Translations under genes and position numbers: made by a program
The notes under the pieces: generated by a model
Database searches by the model: none
What the model saw: the letters and a program-made list of their open reading frames with translations, nothing else
Told to the model about the DNA's origin: nothing
Origin: Flavobacteriales bacterium
GTDB taxonomy: Bacteria > Bacteroidota > Bacteroidia > Flavobacteriales > Flavobacteriaceae
Length of the DNA: 63,872 nucleotides
Direction: 5' to 3'
NCBI GenBank assembly: GCA_027061855.1
Contig: JAMOVT010000086.1
Coordinates: forward strand, 1 to 63,872
Shown: positions 1-8,943 of the stretch, piece after piece
Layout of the letters: every line of letters begins with the position of its first letter
How positions within the stretch are numbered: the first letter of the stretch is position 1

Positions 1-3000
1 TTATTTATTTTAACAAATATTTCCGCACAAAAGAAATCAAAAGACACCAAGGAATCTTCCCTGTATTCCGATATAAAATTGCGCAATATCGGTCCGGCTT
101 TTATGTCCGGTCGTATCTCAGATATTGCCATTCATCCTGAGAATGCCGCGATTTGGTATGTAACTGCCGGATCCGGTGGTGTTTGGAAAACAGAAAATGC
201 AGGAACCACTTGGAAATCTGTTTTTGACAGTCAAAAACCTTTTTCCATTGGTTGTATTACCATCGATCCAAACAATCCTCATCGTGTATGGGTTGGAACC
301 GGTGAAAATGTAGGCGGGAGACATATGAGTTTCGGAGATGGTATTTATCTCTCGGAAGATGATGGAAAAACATGGAAAAACAGAGGATTGAAAAAATCCG
401 AACATATTTCCAAAATAATTGTTCATCCAAAAAACTCAAATATCATTTATGTAGCTTCGCAAGGTCCCCTTTGGTCAAAAGGAGGTGACAGAGGATTCTA
501 TCTCAGTGAAGACGGAGGAAAGACTTGGAAAAAAACATTGGGAGATGATCAATGGACAGGAGTGACAGATATTGCCATTGATCCTCGTGAGCCTAATCGA
601 GTATATGCCGCCACTTGGCAACGACACAGAACCGTAGCCGCCTATATGGGAGGAGGTTGGAAATCCGCCATCTATCGATCTGAAGACGGAGGAAAGACCT
701 GGAAAAAAATTATGAAGGGGATCAAAAATGAAAAAGCGGGGAAAATTGCTTTGGCCGTATCACCTCAAAAACCCGATGAAATTTATGCCGCTGTGGAACA
801 TAATCGCAAAACAGGAACGGTATATAAATCCTATAACCGGGGAGAATCATGGCAAAAACAATCGGATGCCGTAGGAGGAGGAACCGGGCCGCATTACTAT
901 CAAGAGCTTTGGGCTAATCCTCATTATTATGATTTAATTTATCTGGCGAGTAATTATATGCTGGAATCTAAAGACGGAGGGAAACATTTTCATACATGGA
1001 AAGAGCAAAACAAACATGTCGATAACCATGCAGTGGCTTTTCGCAAGGATATGCCCGATTATATGCTGGTAGGAACAGACGGTGGATTATATGAGTCGTT
1101 TGACTTGGGGAAAACCTGGAAATTTATTAATAATCTTCCCATCACTCAATTTTATAAAATCGCGGTAGATCAAAGCAAACCTTTCTATTATATCTATGGA
1201 GGAACCCAAGATAACAGTACACAACGCGCTCCTTCCCAAACAGATAACATGCATGGTATTGCCAATCGTGATTGGGAAATAGTTCTTTTTGCCGACGGTC
1301 ATCAACCGGCAACCATACCGGGAAATAATGATATTGTTTATGCCGAGTGGCAACAAGGAAACTTGGTGCGTAAAGACTTAAAAACCGGTGAATCGGTATA
1401 TATCAAACCTCAACCACGAGAAGGAGAACCCCATGAACGCTACAATTGGGATGCGCCTGTATTAGTCAGCCCGCATAATCCCAAAACTTTATATGTAGGC
1501 TCATACAGAGTATGGAAATCAGAAGATATGGGGGATAGTTGGAAGCCTATTTCAGGAGATTTGACTAAACACGAAGAACGTTTTGAAAAACCCATTATGG
1601 GGAAAAAACAAAGCTGGGATTCCCCTTGGGATGTAGATGCCATGTCAGAATTTAATACGATCACCTCATTAAGCGAATCTCCGGTAAAAAAAGATTTGTT
1701 TTATGCAGGAACTGATGACGGACTGATACAAGTAACGGAAAACGGTGGAAAAACATGGCGAAAAATATCTGTAAACAAACTTCCCGGCTGCCCTGTTAAT
1801 GCTTATGTCAACGATATCAAAGCAGACCTTTTTGATGAAAATACGGTTTATGTTTCTTTAAGCAACCATAAAGAAGGTGATTACAATCCGTATTTATATA
1901 AAAGTACTGATAAAGGAAAAACCTGGAAAAAAATAACGGGAAATCTCAAAGCTCCTTTACTGATGTGGAGATTGGTTCAAGATCATAAAAATCCTCAGTT
2001 GCTTTTTGCGGGAACCGAATTTGGCATATATTTTACCAATAATGGTGGAAAAACATGGACCAAACTCAACACCGGTGCCAATATTTCATTCCGTGACCTT
2101 GCTATTCAAAAAGAAGAAAATGATTTGGTGGGAGGAAGTTTCGGAAGAGGAATTTTTATTTTGGATAATTATGATTTCCTTCGCAATCTGAATAATAATA
2201 CCTTAAAAAAAGAAAGTGTTTTATTCTCTCCCGGAAAAAGTTATTGGTATTTTCAAAGAGGAATTCTAGGGAGAAGCAAAAGAGGAACTCAAGGAGATAA
2301 TTATTTTCTCGGTGACAATCCGCCTTACGGAACTACCTTTACTTATTATTTAAAAAATAGTTTTGAAAGTCTGAAAGAGAAAAGACAAAAGAAAGAAAAG
2401 AAACTTGAAAAAGCAGGTGAAGATATTCCTTTTCCCGGATGGCAAAATCTCGATAAGGAAATAACAGAAATCAAACCCGGTTTATATCTTGAAATTCAAA
2501 ATCCGGAGGGAGAAATTCTGAAACGTATAAAATTAAAAAACAAAAAAGGTTTTCATAGAGTAACCTGGAATCATACACGTTCATCAAAAATACCCGGACA
2601 ATATGCCGAAGACATCCGCGTTGCTCCCGGCTCTTTTCAAGCCCAAATTATCCGCATTACACCCGAAGGAGACATACAAAAAATGGATGGTCCTGTTACT
2701 TTTAAGGTTGAAAGACTCTATCAACCTGCTTTAAAAGGAAAATCAATGGAAGAAGTTGCCTCATTCTGGAAAAAACTGGATGATCTAACGGCTAAAGTCA
2801 ATGTGCTACAAATCAGATTCAATAAATTAAAAGAAAACGGAAAAATATTGCAAAAAGCCTATTTAAAAGCGGAAAAAGAAAATCCTGAAATAGAAAAAGA
2901 TATAGCCGGCTTAAATAAAAAGATTTCCGAGCTTGATTTGGAAATTTATGGCAGTAAGGCCAAAAAAGAAGTAGGAGAAAGAACCAAACCCGGCTTATAT

Positions 3001-3195
3001 GACCGGCTTTCTACCGTTCAAATGGGAGTAAATCAATCGAGCTACGGACCTACTCCTACACATTTACAATCTTTTGAAATTGCACAAAAAGACTATAAAA
3101 AATACAAACAAGAAATTGAAAATTTAGAGAAAAAAGTAAATAATATTAAAGAAAAATTGGAAGAAATAGGTGCTCCTTATATTATTTTGAAATAA
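1..3195 (+). CDS. Secreted VPS10/BNR-repeat beta-propeller protein, 5' end missing
   Basis: The reading frame is open from base 1. Residues before the first TTG (79) read as the end of a signal peptide (LFILTNISAQ), so the true start lies left of the window and this is a 3' partial gene. The visible protein has many repeats of the type SEDGGKTWKK (for example near bases 340-380, 505-540, 685-710, 1735-1760, 2040-2065), the Asp-box/BNR signature of sortilin-like propellers. The C-terminal third (about 2350-3190) is Lys/Glu-rich and partly coiled coil. Bacteroidota carry many such secreted 'glycosyl hydrolase (BNR)' proteins; the substrate is not known. The next gene follows after 7 nt. Confidence 0.85.
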   Translation, partial: LFILTNISAQKKSKDTKESSLYSDIKLRNIGPAFMSGRISDIAIHPENAAIWYVTAGSGGVWKTENAGTTWKSVFDSQKPFSIGCITIDPNNPHRVWVGTGENVGGRHMSFGDGIYLSEDDGKTWKNRGLKKSEHISKIIVHPKNSNIIYVASQGPLWSKGGDRGFYLSEDGGKTWKKTLGDDQWTGVTDIAIDPREPNRVYAATWQRHRTVAAYMGGGWKSAIYRSEDGGKTWKKIMKGIKNEKAGKIALAVSPQKPDEIYAAVEHNRKTGTVYKSYNRGESWQKQSDAVGGGTGPHYYQELWANPHYYDLIYLASNYMLESKDGGKHFHTWKEQNKHVDNHAVAFRKDMPDYMLVGTDGGLYESFDLGKTWKFINNLPITQFYKIAVDQSKPFYYIYGGTQDNSTQRAPSQTDNMHGIANRDWEIVLFADGHQPATIPGNNDIVYAEWQQGNLVRKDLKTGESVYIKPQPREGEPHERYNWDAPVLVSPHNPKTLYVGSYRVWKSEDMGDSWKPISGDLTKHEERFEKPIMGKKQSWDSPWDVDAMSEFNTITSLSESPVKKDLFYAGTDDGLIQVTENGGKTWRKISVNKLPGCPVNAYVNDIKADLFDENTVYVSLSNHKEGDYNPYLYKSTDKGKTWKKITGNLKAPLLMWRLVQDHKNPQLLFAGTEFGIYFTNNGGKTWTKLNTGANISFRDLAIQKEENDLVGGSFGRGIFILDNYDFLRNLNNNTLKKESVLFSPGKSYWYFQRGILGRSKRGTQGDNYFLGDNPPYGTTFTYYLKNSFESLKEKRQKKEKKLEKAGEDIPFPGWQNLDKEITEIKPGLYLEIQNPEGEILKRIKLKNKKGFHRVTWNHTRSSKIPGQYAEDIRVAPGSFQAQIIRITPEGDIQKMDGPVTFKVERLYQPALKGKSMEEVASFWKKLDDLTAKVNVLQIRFNKLKENGKILQKAYLKAEKENPEIEKDIAGLNKKISELDLEIYGSKAKKEVGERTKPGLYDRLSTVQMGVNQSSYGPTPTHLQSFEIAQKDYKKYKQEIENLEKKVNNIKEKLEEIGAPYIILK

Positions 3196-3202
3196 TTATC
3201 TC

Positions 3203-3898
3203 ATGAAAAAAATAGGATTGATAGGCGGTATGAGTTGGGAATCCTCCCTTGAATACTACCGGATCATCAATGAAAAAGTACATGAGCAATTAGGCGGTTT
3301 CCATTCGGCAAAGTCTGTAATGGAATCCGTCGATTTTGCTGAAATTGAAAAATTACAACATCAAAATGAATGGAATGCACTCAGCCGTAAAATGGTAGAA
3401 GCAGCTCAAAACCTGGAAAAAGCTGATGCAGATATGGTAATTCTTTGTACCAATACCATGCACCTTTGCAGTGATGCCATTCAAAAAAACATTCATATTC
3501 CCTTTTTGCATATCGCTACTGCAACCGGAGAAAAAATCAAAGAAAAAAAACTGGATAAAGTGCTTTTGCTGGGCACCCAATTTACCATGGAAAAAGATTT
3601 TTATAAGGATATCCTTCACAAGGATTTTGGTGTTGAAGTGATAATTCCGGATAAAAAAGACCGGGAAATCATACATAAAATTATATATGAGGAATTGGTT
3701 CATGGAAAATTATTTGCGGAATCCAAAGAAAAATATTTGAAAATCATCCAAAAATCCATTGAAAAAGGAGCACAAGGAGCAATCCTGGGTTGTACTGAAA
3801 TTCCTTTGCTAATCAAACAAAAAGATGTAAAAATTCCCGTTTTTGACACTACCCAAATCCATGCTGAAAAAGCGGTGGAATGGGCATTAAAAAAATAA
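3203..3898 (+). CDS. Aspartate/glutamate racemase family protein
   Basis: 231 aa. The N-terminus MKKIGLIGGMSWESS and the two cysteines in the contexts LCTNTMH (Cys82) and LGCTEIPLL (Cys197) are the catalytic pair of cofactor-independent amino acid racemases of the YgeA/aspartate racemase group, which deprotonate and reprotonate the alpha carbon from opposite faces. No signal peptide, so cytosolic. It begins 7 nt after the propeller gene and is probably cotranscribed. Substrate (Asp, Glu or another amino acid) cannot be read from the sequence. Confidence 0.85.
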   Translation: MKKIGLIGGMSWESSLEYYRIINEKVHEQLGGFHSAKSVMESVDFAEIEKLQHQNEWNALSRKMVEAAQNLEKADADMVILCTNTMHLCSDAIQKNIHIPFLHIATATGEKIKEKKLDKVLLLGTQFTMEKDFYKDILHKDFGVEVIIPDKKDREIIHKIIYEELVHGKLFAESKEKYLKIIQKSIEKGAQGAILGCTEIPLLIKQKDVKIPVFDTTQIHAEKAVEWALKK

Positions 3899-4011
3899 CT
3901 AACCTATCAAAGAAATAAATCTAATTAATTGTTTGTTAATAAATTGCAATTAAAACTTACATATTCATATTTATTATTTTAAAAAAGCTAACAATTTTCA
4001 AATAATTAATG

Positions 4012-4019
4012 TATATTTG
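4012..4019 (+). promoter_or_regulatory. Candidate -7 box for the 4049 lipoprotein gene
   Basis: TATATTTG matches the Bacteroidota -7 consensus TAnnTTTG and lies 29 nt before the ATG at 4049 in a very AT-rich 150 nt gap. No clear TTTG is seen at the usual -33 distance, so this is a half match. Confidence 0.4.
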
Positions 4020-4048
4020 GTGAATATAACTTTAACAATAAAACAAAC

Positions 4049-4552
4049 ATGAAAACAAAATTCACTCTATTTTTAATGCTTACTTCGGCTTTATTTCTTT
4101 TTTCAAGTTGTGCAACTATTTTTAGCAAAAGCGTTTATCCCGTTACCTTTAATACCAATCCTCCCGGGGCAAAAATCATCATTCAAGACAGGGATAAAGA
4201 AACTGTCTTTGAGGGGACTACTCCGGCCACGGTAAACTTGGATGCCAGTGCAGGTTATTTTAAAAAGGCAAAATATACGATTACTTTTATAAAAGACGGA
4301 TACCAAACCAAAACCATTCCCGTATATGCTAAACTCGACGGTTGGTACTTTGCAAATCTTTTAATAGGTGGAGCAATAGGTATGCTAATTATTGATCCTG
4401 CCTCCGGCGCCATGTATAAACTCGACCCGCTGTATATTACCGAAACATTAATCCCCGAAACCGCACAAAAAAAGAAAAGAGAATTAAAAATTTATAGTAT
4501 AAACAATATTCCGGATGCCTGGAAAGAACATCTGGTTCTGGTGAAAGAATAG
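4049..4552 (+). CDS. PEGA-like lipoprotein of unknown function
   Basis: 167 aa. A hydrophobic leader ends in a lipobox (LFSSC, Cys about 21), so it is an envelope lipoprotein. The segment YPVTFNTNPPGAKIIIQD...YTITFIKDGYQTKTIPV has the Pro-Gly-Ala and 'KDGY' features of PEGA beta-sandwich domains. A short hydrophobic stretch (FANLLIGGAIGMLIID, about 108-123) follows, as in other Bacteroidota PEGA lipoproteins. It heads a run of three genes ending at a strong terminator (5976-6041). Confidence 0.7.
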   Translation: MKTKFTLFLMLTSALFLFSSCATIFSKSVYPVTFNTNPPGAKIIIQDRDKETVFEGTTPATVNLDASAGYFKKAKYTITFIKDGYQTKTIPVYAKLDGWYFANLLIGGAIGMLIIDPASGAMYKLDPLYITETLIPETAQKKKRELKIYSINNIPDAWKEHLVLVKE

Positions 4553-4564
4553 AAAGATTTATTG

Positions 4565-4954
4565 ATGTCACCGGTAGACAAAAAATATAAATACTTGAAT
4601 TACCTCCCAAAACCCATCCATCTTCCTCCCGAGGAATACGACTTGGTAGATGATTATGAATTTTGTCAAAAAGATCATCGCATACCCTTGTTGATTGCCA
4701 CTCAATTCGGTATTTTTCCCACAAACAAAACTTATGGAAAGAAACCTGTTTTAAATTATGCAAAATTGGAAGGTTTAGAAAACCGTAGAGTAGGGTTTAT
4801 AGGAAGAGCTTACGCAACCAGCAGAGAACGAAAAGGTATTTTTGAAATTTATATAGATGAAAAATTGTTAAATAAATTACAAACCGGAAAAATCAAAATT
4901 GATTTGAGCTTATGGGATGAAAACGGAGAACTAAGATCCGAAAACTTATTATAA
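4565..4954 (+). CDS. Hypothetical protein, 129 aa
   Basis: I do not recognise this family. The ATG at 4565 is preferred over an in-frame TTG just before it (4562). The protein is hydrophilic, without signal peptide or membrane segment. The middle has a Gly/Arg-rich strand pattern (RRVGFIGRAYATSRERKGIFEIYID) and the C-terminus reads KIKIDLSLWDENGEL, suggesting a small beta-rich domain. It follows the PEGA lipoprotein by 12 nt and precedes the next hypothetical by 27 nt. Confidence 0.6.
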   Translation: MSPVDKKYKYLNYLPKPIHLPPEEYDLVDDYEFCQKDHRIPLLIATQFGIFPTNKTYGKKPVLNYAKLEGLENRRVGFIGRAYATSRERKGIFEIYIDEKLLNKLQTGKIKIDLSLWDENGELRSENLL

Positions 4955-4981
4955 ACTTGTACTAAGCCTAAAATAACAAAC

Positions 4982-5956
4982 ATGAAACAATTACTCCCCA
5001 TTCTGAAAAACAGAATAGAAAAGGAAAAGCAAGAAGAAAGAGGAATGTTTATAGAAGATCTATTTAGCGGAAATAATTCTCCCATTATTATGTATGGGGA
5101 AGATAATGGAAATTTTATAGCCTATACTCCTGCCAAAACCGATGAAGAGAAGAAAAAAGTAAAAGAAAAAGCTCTTTCCAATTTAAAAAAAATAGAGGTT
5201 CCTTATCAAATTGAAGATATGGGAGATTATAAAATTATTATTGCACAGCATGAATATGCCGCCGAAAAAATTCTTGACCAGGATTTTATGAATAAACTTT
5301 CGCAAGTTCTTGAATCAAAATCAATAGTAGTGGGGATCCCCGAGAAAGGATTCCTTACAGCCGTAGCAAAAGGAAAAGGTGAATCCAATTTGTATGGAGC
5401 CGTTAAAAAAATGTATGCAAAACCCAATACCTATGCACTCTCTGATGCTATGTTTCTTGTTACTAAAGGTGAAATCGAAATGATGACCGGAAATAATGAG
5501 GATAGCAAAAGAGAAAACGAAATGGAAACCTTTAATTTGTCTGGAAAAAACAATGAAAAAGGAAAACTTGTATTTACTGCAAAAATAGGACACAAAACAG
5601 AAGACGGCTTGGCAGATCTCATACAAGAAGCTTTCGGATTATTTATGATTCATGGAATGAAAGATCCTAAAAACACCTATCCTCAACTGGATATATTTAT
5701 TGATCACCGCTATACAAAGATGACTCCCCAATTAAGAGAACGTATAAAAAAGATTGCCAAAAATATTACCGAACGAGGAGGCGCATTATTAATTCAAGAA
5801 CTCACGGGAGAAAAATTTAAAGTGCGGTTTTACTATGGAGATAACCAGCTGATTGCCGAAACCGGCGAACCTAATACTCATCAAGTAGGAAATAATAAAA
5901 AGACAACAAAAAAACAGACGGAAAACTCAAAACCTTGGTGGAAATTTTGGAAATAA
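4982..5956 (+). CDS. Hypothetical protein, possibly YtpQ/DUF1444-like
   Basis: 324 aa, no signal peptide. Features seen: a Lys/Glu-rich N-terminus, a central segment with SDAMFLVTKGEIEMMTGN (about 157-174), a variable acidic linker near 175-200, a second globular part (VFTAKIGHKTEDGLADLIQEAFGLFMIHG), and a charged, Trp-rich tail ending in PWWKFWK. The general look recalls DUF1444 (YtpQ) proteins, but I hold this loosely. It is the last gene before the 5976-6041 terminator. The aromatic-basic tail might touch membranes or a partner. Confidence 0.6.
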   Translation: MKQLLPILKNRIEKEKQEERGMFIEDLFSGNNSPIIMYGEDNGNFIAYTPAKTDEEKKKVKEKALSNLKKIEVPYQIEDMGDYKIIIAQHEYAAEKILDQDFMNKLSQVLESKSIVVGIPEKGFLTAVAKGKGESNLYGAVKKMYAKPNTYALSDAMFLVTKGEIEMMTGNNEDSKRENEMETFNLSGKNNEKGKLVFTAKIGHKTEDGLADLIQEAFGLFMIHGMKDPKNTYPQLDIFIDHRYTKMTPQLRERIKKIAKNITERGGALLIQELTGEKFKVRFYYGDNQLIAETGEPNTHQVGNNKKTTKKQTENSKPWWKFWK

Positions 5957-5975
5957 TTCCTTATCTTTATCCCCC

Positions 5976-6041
5976 GAAAGTTGCCGTGTTACGGACTGTT
6001 CTTTAGAACTTTACCGTATTTGTGCCGGCAGCTTTCTTTTT
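5976..6041 (+). terminator. Long multi-stem terminator after the 4049-5956 genes
   Basis: Three nested stems: an outer 11 bp stem (5976-5986 with 6026-6036, one G-U), TACGG/CCGTA (5990-5994 with 6014-6018) and GTTCT/AGAAC (5998-6002 with 6005-6009), followed by five T. It is larger than a normal intrinsic terminator. It lies between convergent genes and overlaps the stop of the next minus-strand gene. Confidence 0.7.
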
Positions 6042-7602
6042 ACCACCAATGCAATTGATTATCTTTATCCAAATTGAAAATCCTTTCCTCTTCTTTTCCT
6101 TCTTTTTCTTTAAGCCAATAAAGGGCTTTTTCTGGAACCGCCTCAAAATGTAACGGATTTTTGCCGTCGGCTTTTTTCGTGTCGATTAATATCCACCCGT
6201 TATCCCAATAATACAATTCGTAATCGCTATCGGGTTTGAAATGTGCTTGACGTATTTCATCGGTGGTTTTAACAATCGCTCTGCGAGTAGTGGAATATAA
6301 ATCCACAGCGGTTTTATGAATCGTATCGGGCACAAAATAATGCAATTTTCCTTGGTCATCCACCAGGAAAGGTTGATTGAAAAAAATCAGTGAATCGTTC
6401 TTGTAAAAAGCTCCATTATAAACAATTTCTTTTCCAAGATTTTTGAAGAGAACTTTTTTATTTTCCCTGTCGATTTTTCCCCAAGCCGTAGGTTCCCATT
6501 TCCCAGAATTGAAAACCGTTAAATATCCAAAATGAATACTATCGGGAATATCGATATTTATTTCAGGTGCTATATCAAGGGTTTCAATATATTCCGGAGT
6601 CACATCGATATAATGTTTACTGCGCAACCAAGCAGGAATTTTTTCATATTGGGGTTTAATAACAGACAAAGAACTGTCTTGAATGGCAAAAGTTTTGCGG
6701 TAAACCTTGGCTTTTTTATTTTCCAGTTTGTATTCTCCGGGATTGTTTAAAGCCCCCATAAAAATCACCACTTTCCCGTTTTTGTCATAGGTGGCATTCC
6801 ATGCATGATTATTGCCTGTAGTAGGCCAGTGGGTAACATAATCTGTCATCACGGGAATACCGTTGGCGCGCATGGCATAAGCTGCCAAATTGGTCATATC
6901 TTCACAGCGTCCTAGCTTGGTTTTCAACATTTCTTGTAATCCCTGATCGGTAGGGTGCCGGTATAAGCGGGAATCAAATTTAAACCATGATTTTAAATTT
7001 TTATTGATTAATACAGCGGCTTCTATTGGATCTGTAATGTCTTTCATACTGTCTTGCAAGCCCGAATATTGTTCTATAAAATAAGAACGCCAATCTTCCA
7101 AAGGTTCATTACTACCGCGATATGGTAAGATATAGTTGAGAAATTTTTCAAAACTTAAATTCTTGGCCCAGGGTTTTTCCCAAGCTTTAAAGGCCATCTC
7201 AATATTGTTGATCAGATAATCCGAAGTAATTACCTGGCTGTCATAGATAATGGTATCACGCACAAAATCTATCTTTCCTATTTGTTTTTCTATGGAATCC
7301 CATGCTTTTATCATTTGTTTATAATCGGGATAATCCAAAACATTAAAATTAACCCGGTGTTTTGCCGTATCTACCAATTTTGCTTTACTATAAGAATGCC
7401 CCAGCATATTTTTAATCAAAAAAGAGGCAGCTTCATATTTTAAACTATCGGTTTTGTAATGATCAAGTACTTTTATCAATTCATTTTTATTGGCTCCGGC
7501 CTCATTAAAAACTTTTTCAAATTCCTTAAAATTTTTCTCCCTTTTTCCACAAGAAGTCCATATAATGATACCCGCTATAAAAACCAAAATTTTTGATTTC
7601 AT
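6040..7602 (-). CDS. Transglutaminase-like lipoprotein
   Basis: 520 aa. The leader ends in a lipobox (IIWTSC, Cys18). Residues about 225-280 hold a transglutaminase/cysteine-protease-like triad: Cys233 in GRCEDM, His266 in NNHAWN and Asp273 in TYD. The 'GRCEDMTNLAAYAMRANGIP' context is typical of bacterial transglutaminase-like domains. The rest looks like beta-sandwich domains. Bacteroidota encode many such secreted proteins and their substrates are mostly unknown. It stands alone on the minus strand. Confidence 0.8.
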   Translation of the reverse strand: MKSKILVFIAGIIIWTSCGKREKNFKEFEKVFNEAGANKNELIKVLDHYKTDSLKYEAASFLIKNMLGHSYSKAKLVDTAKHRVNFNVLDYPDYKQMIKAWDSIEKQIGKIDFVRDTIIYDSQVITSDYLINNIEMAFKAWEKPWAKNLSFEKFLNYILPYRGSNEPLEDWRSYFIEQYSGLQDSMKDITDPIEAAVLINKNLKSWFKFDSRLYRHPTDQGLQEMLKTKLGRCEDMTNLAAYAMRANGIPVMTDYVTHWPTTGNNHAWNATYDKNGKVVIFMGALNNPGEYKLENKKAKVYRKTFAIQDSSLSVIKPQYEKIPAWLRSKHYIDVTPEYIETLDIAPEINIDIPDSIHFGYLTVFNSGKWEPTAWGKIDRENKKVLFKNLGKEIVYNGAFYKNDSLIFFNQPFLVDDQGKLHYFVPDTIHKTAVDLYSTTRRAIVKTTDEIRQAHFKPDSDYELYYWDNGWILIDTKKADGKNPLHFEAVPEKALYWLKEKEGKEEERIFNLDKDNQLHWW

Positions 7603-7753
7603 TTATTAAGATTTATGATATTTTAAAAATACAATTTTTTATAGTAAACCAAATCATTTTAGATAAAATTCATGCTGATTATCAAGATAAACTTTTAGCA
7701 GCATTATATGCTAGCAAGGTAAAATACAAGATTTTAAATAAAACTTAATAAAA

Positions 7754-8767
7754 TTAATTTTTAATTACTAAGCCTCTGGTCACAAAGGTTTTCAAATTTC
7801 CTTTTTCATCGCTGTAAATTAAAAGAGCTTTCAACTCCGGATGCTTGGAAAGTAAAGCTTTACATCCTTCCAACCCCAAAGCCATACAAGCCGTAGCATA
7901 ACCGTCGGCGGTCATACAATTGTCGGCAATAATGGTAGCGCTTAATAAATGACTGATTTCCGGATAACCTGTTTTGGAATTAATTGTATGCACATATTTC
8001 TTTCCTGTTTTCTTATCCACATAAAACTTCCTGTAATTCCCCGAAGTAGCCATTGATTTGTTTATCAACTCGATTTTTGAAAATAGTTTCTTGTCAGACT
8101 GTCTATCGGGATTATCGATAGCAACAATCCAAGGACGATTTTTTAAAGTATTTTTGCCCTTACCCAAAACCTCTCCACCTATTTCCACTAGGTAATCTTT
8201 ATAACCTCGATCGGAAAATAATTTTCCTACCCGGTCGATTGCATAGCCTTTGGCAATCGAATTATAGTCAATAAAAACTTGGGGAAATTTTTTCCTTAAA
8301 GTATCCCCTTTGTCAAGCCAAATCAAATCATATCCTACATATTTCATCAGTGAATCCACTATACTGCTATCCTTTTCTATTCCCGGAATTTTTTTCCCGG
8401 GGCCAAAACCATACGCATTCACCACAATCCCGATTGTAGGGTCATATACTCCCTCGGTTTGTTCATAAATTTTACCGGCTTCTTCATAAACTTCTTTAAA
8501 CATCTCATCCACCTTCAACTCTTCTCCTTTATTAATACGGCTGATCAATGAATTGGGACGATAAGTAGAGAGCGAAGCATTTACGGCTTCAATCACACTA
8601 TCAATGTCTTTTTCGGTAACTGGTTGTGAAATACTATCACCAAAAGCCGTGATATGATAGGTCGTCCCCAAGGCTTCTCCTTGAAAATATTGTTTTTCCG
8701 TCACTGCTTTGTGCTTGCAAGAAACAGCAAGTAAAATAAAAAGAAAAAGGAATTTAATAACTTTCAT
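7754..8767 (-). CDS. apbE: FAD:protein FMN transferase
   Basis: 337 aa lipoprotein (lipobox LAVSC, Cys17). It moves FMN from FAD onto Thr residues of exported or membrane proteins, working outside the cytoplasmic membrane. Typical motifs: FQGEALGTTYHITAFG at the N-terminus, STYRPNSLISRIN, VGIVVNAYGFGPGK-like region, DYNSIAKGYAIDRV, and MATSGNYRKFY. It lies just downstream of nqrF. NqrB and NqrC here carry the acceptor motifs, so they are its likely substrates. A terminator and a repeat separate it from nqrF, so it is probably transcribed on its own. Confidence 0.95.
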   Translation of the reverse strand: MKVIKFLFLFILLAVSCKHKAVTEKQYFQGEALGTTYHITAFGDSISQPVTEKDIDSVIEAVNASLSTYRPNSLISRINKGEELKVDEMFKEVYEEAGKIYEQTEGVYDPTIGIVVNAYGFGPGKKIPGIEKDSSIVDSLMKYVGYDLIWLDKGDTLRKKFPQVFIDYNSIAKGYAIDRVGKLFSDRGYKDYLVEIGGEVLGKGKNTLKNRPWIVAIDNPDRQSDKKLFSKIELINKSMATSGNYRKFYVDKKTGKKYVHTINSKTGYPEISHLLSATIIADNCMTADGYATACMALGLEGCKALLSKHPELKALLIYSDEKGNLKTFVTRGLVIKN

Positions 8768-8783
8768 AATGTATTTTTTTTGG

Positions 8784-8860
8784 GCGTTGCGGCTAATGGC
8801 CGCCGGGCTATCCGCTCTATCTTTTTTTGCAAAAAAGGATGCCGCTTCTATCCCTAACGC
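8784..8860. repeat. Structured dispersed repeat, copy 1
   Basis: Shares a GC-rich core with 47510-47592: GGGCTAT(T/C)CGCT, TATC, a T-run, GCAAAAAAGGATGCCGCT, CTATCCCT. The outer arms GCGTT (8784-8788) and AACGC (8856-8860) are complementary, and CTTTTTT/AAAAAAG forms an inner stem. It sits between apbE and nqrF, just upstream of the apbE start. Base composition is clearly richer in GC than the neighbouring spacer. Confidence 0.75.
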
Positions 8861-8889
8861 AAGCTGGTTTGTTATAAGTATAATCCTAT

Positions 8890-8925
8890 GAAAAAGAGGT
8901 CAAATACACATCCGACCTCTTTTTC
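8890..8925 (-). terminator. Terminator of the nqr operon
   Basis: A perfect 12 bp inverted repeat, GAAAAAGAGGTC / GACCTCTTTTTC with a 12 nt loop, 18 nt after the nqrF stop. T/A runs on both sides make it usable in both directions. Confidence 0.85.
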
Positions 8926-8943
8926 ATTATTTTCTTATCCGGT

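Noticed and set aside
7603-7753. A stop-free plus-strand stretch between apbE and the transglutaminase gene
   Set aside because: It lacks an ATG, is very AT-rich and short, and has no family resemblance; the TAGCA/TGCTA repeat inside it is too weak to call.
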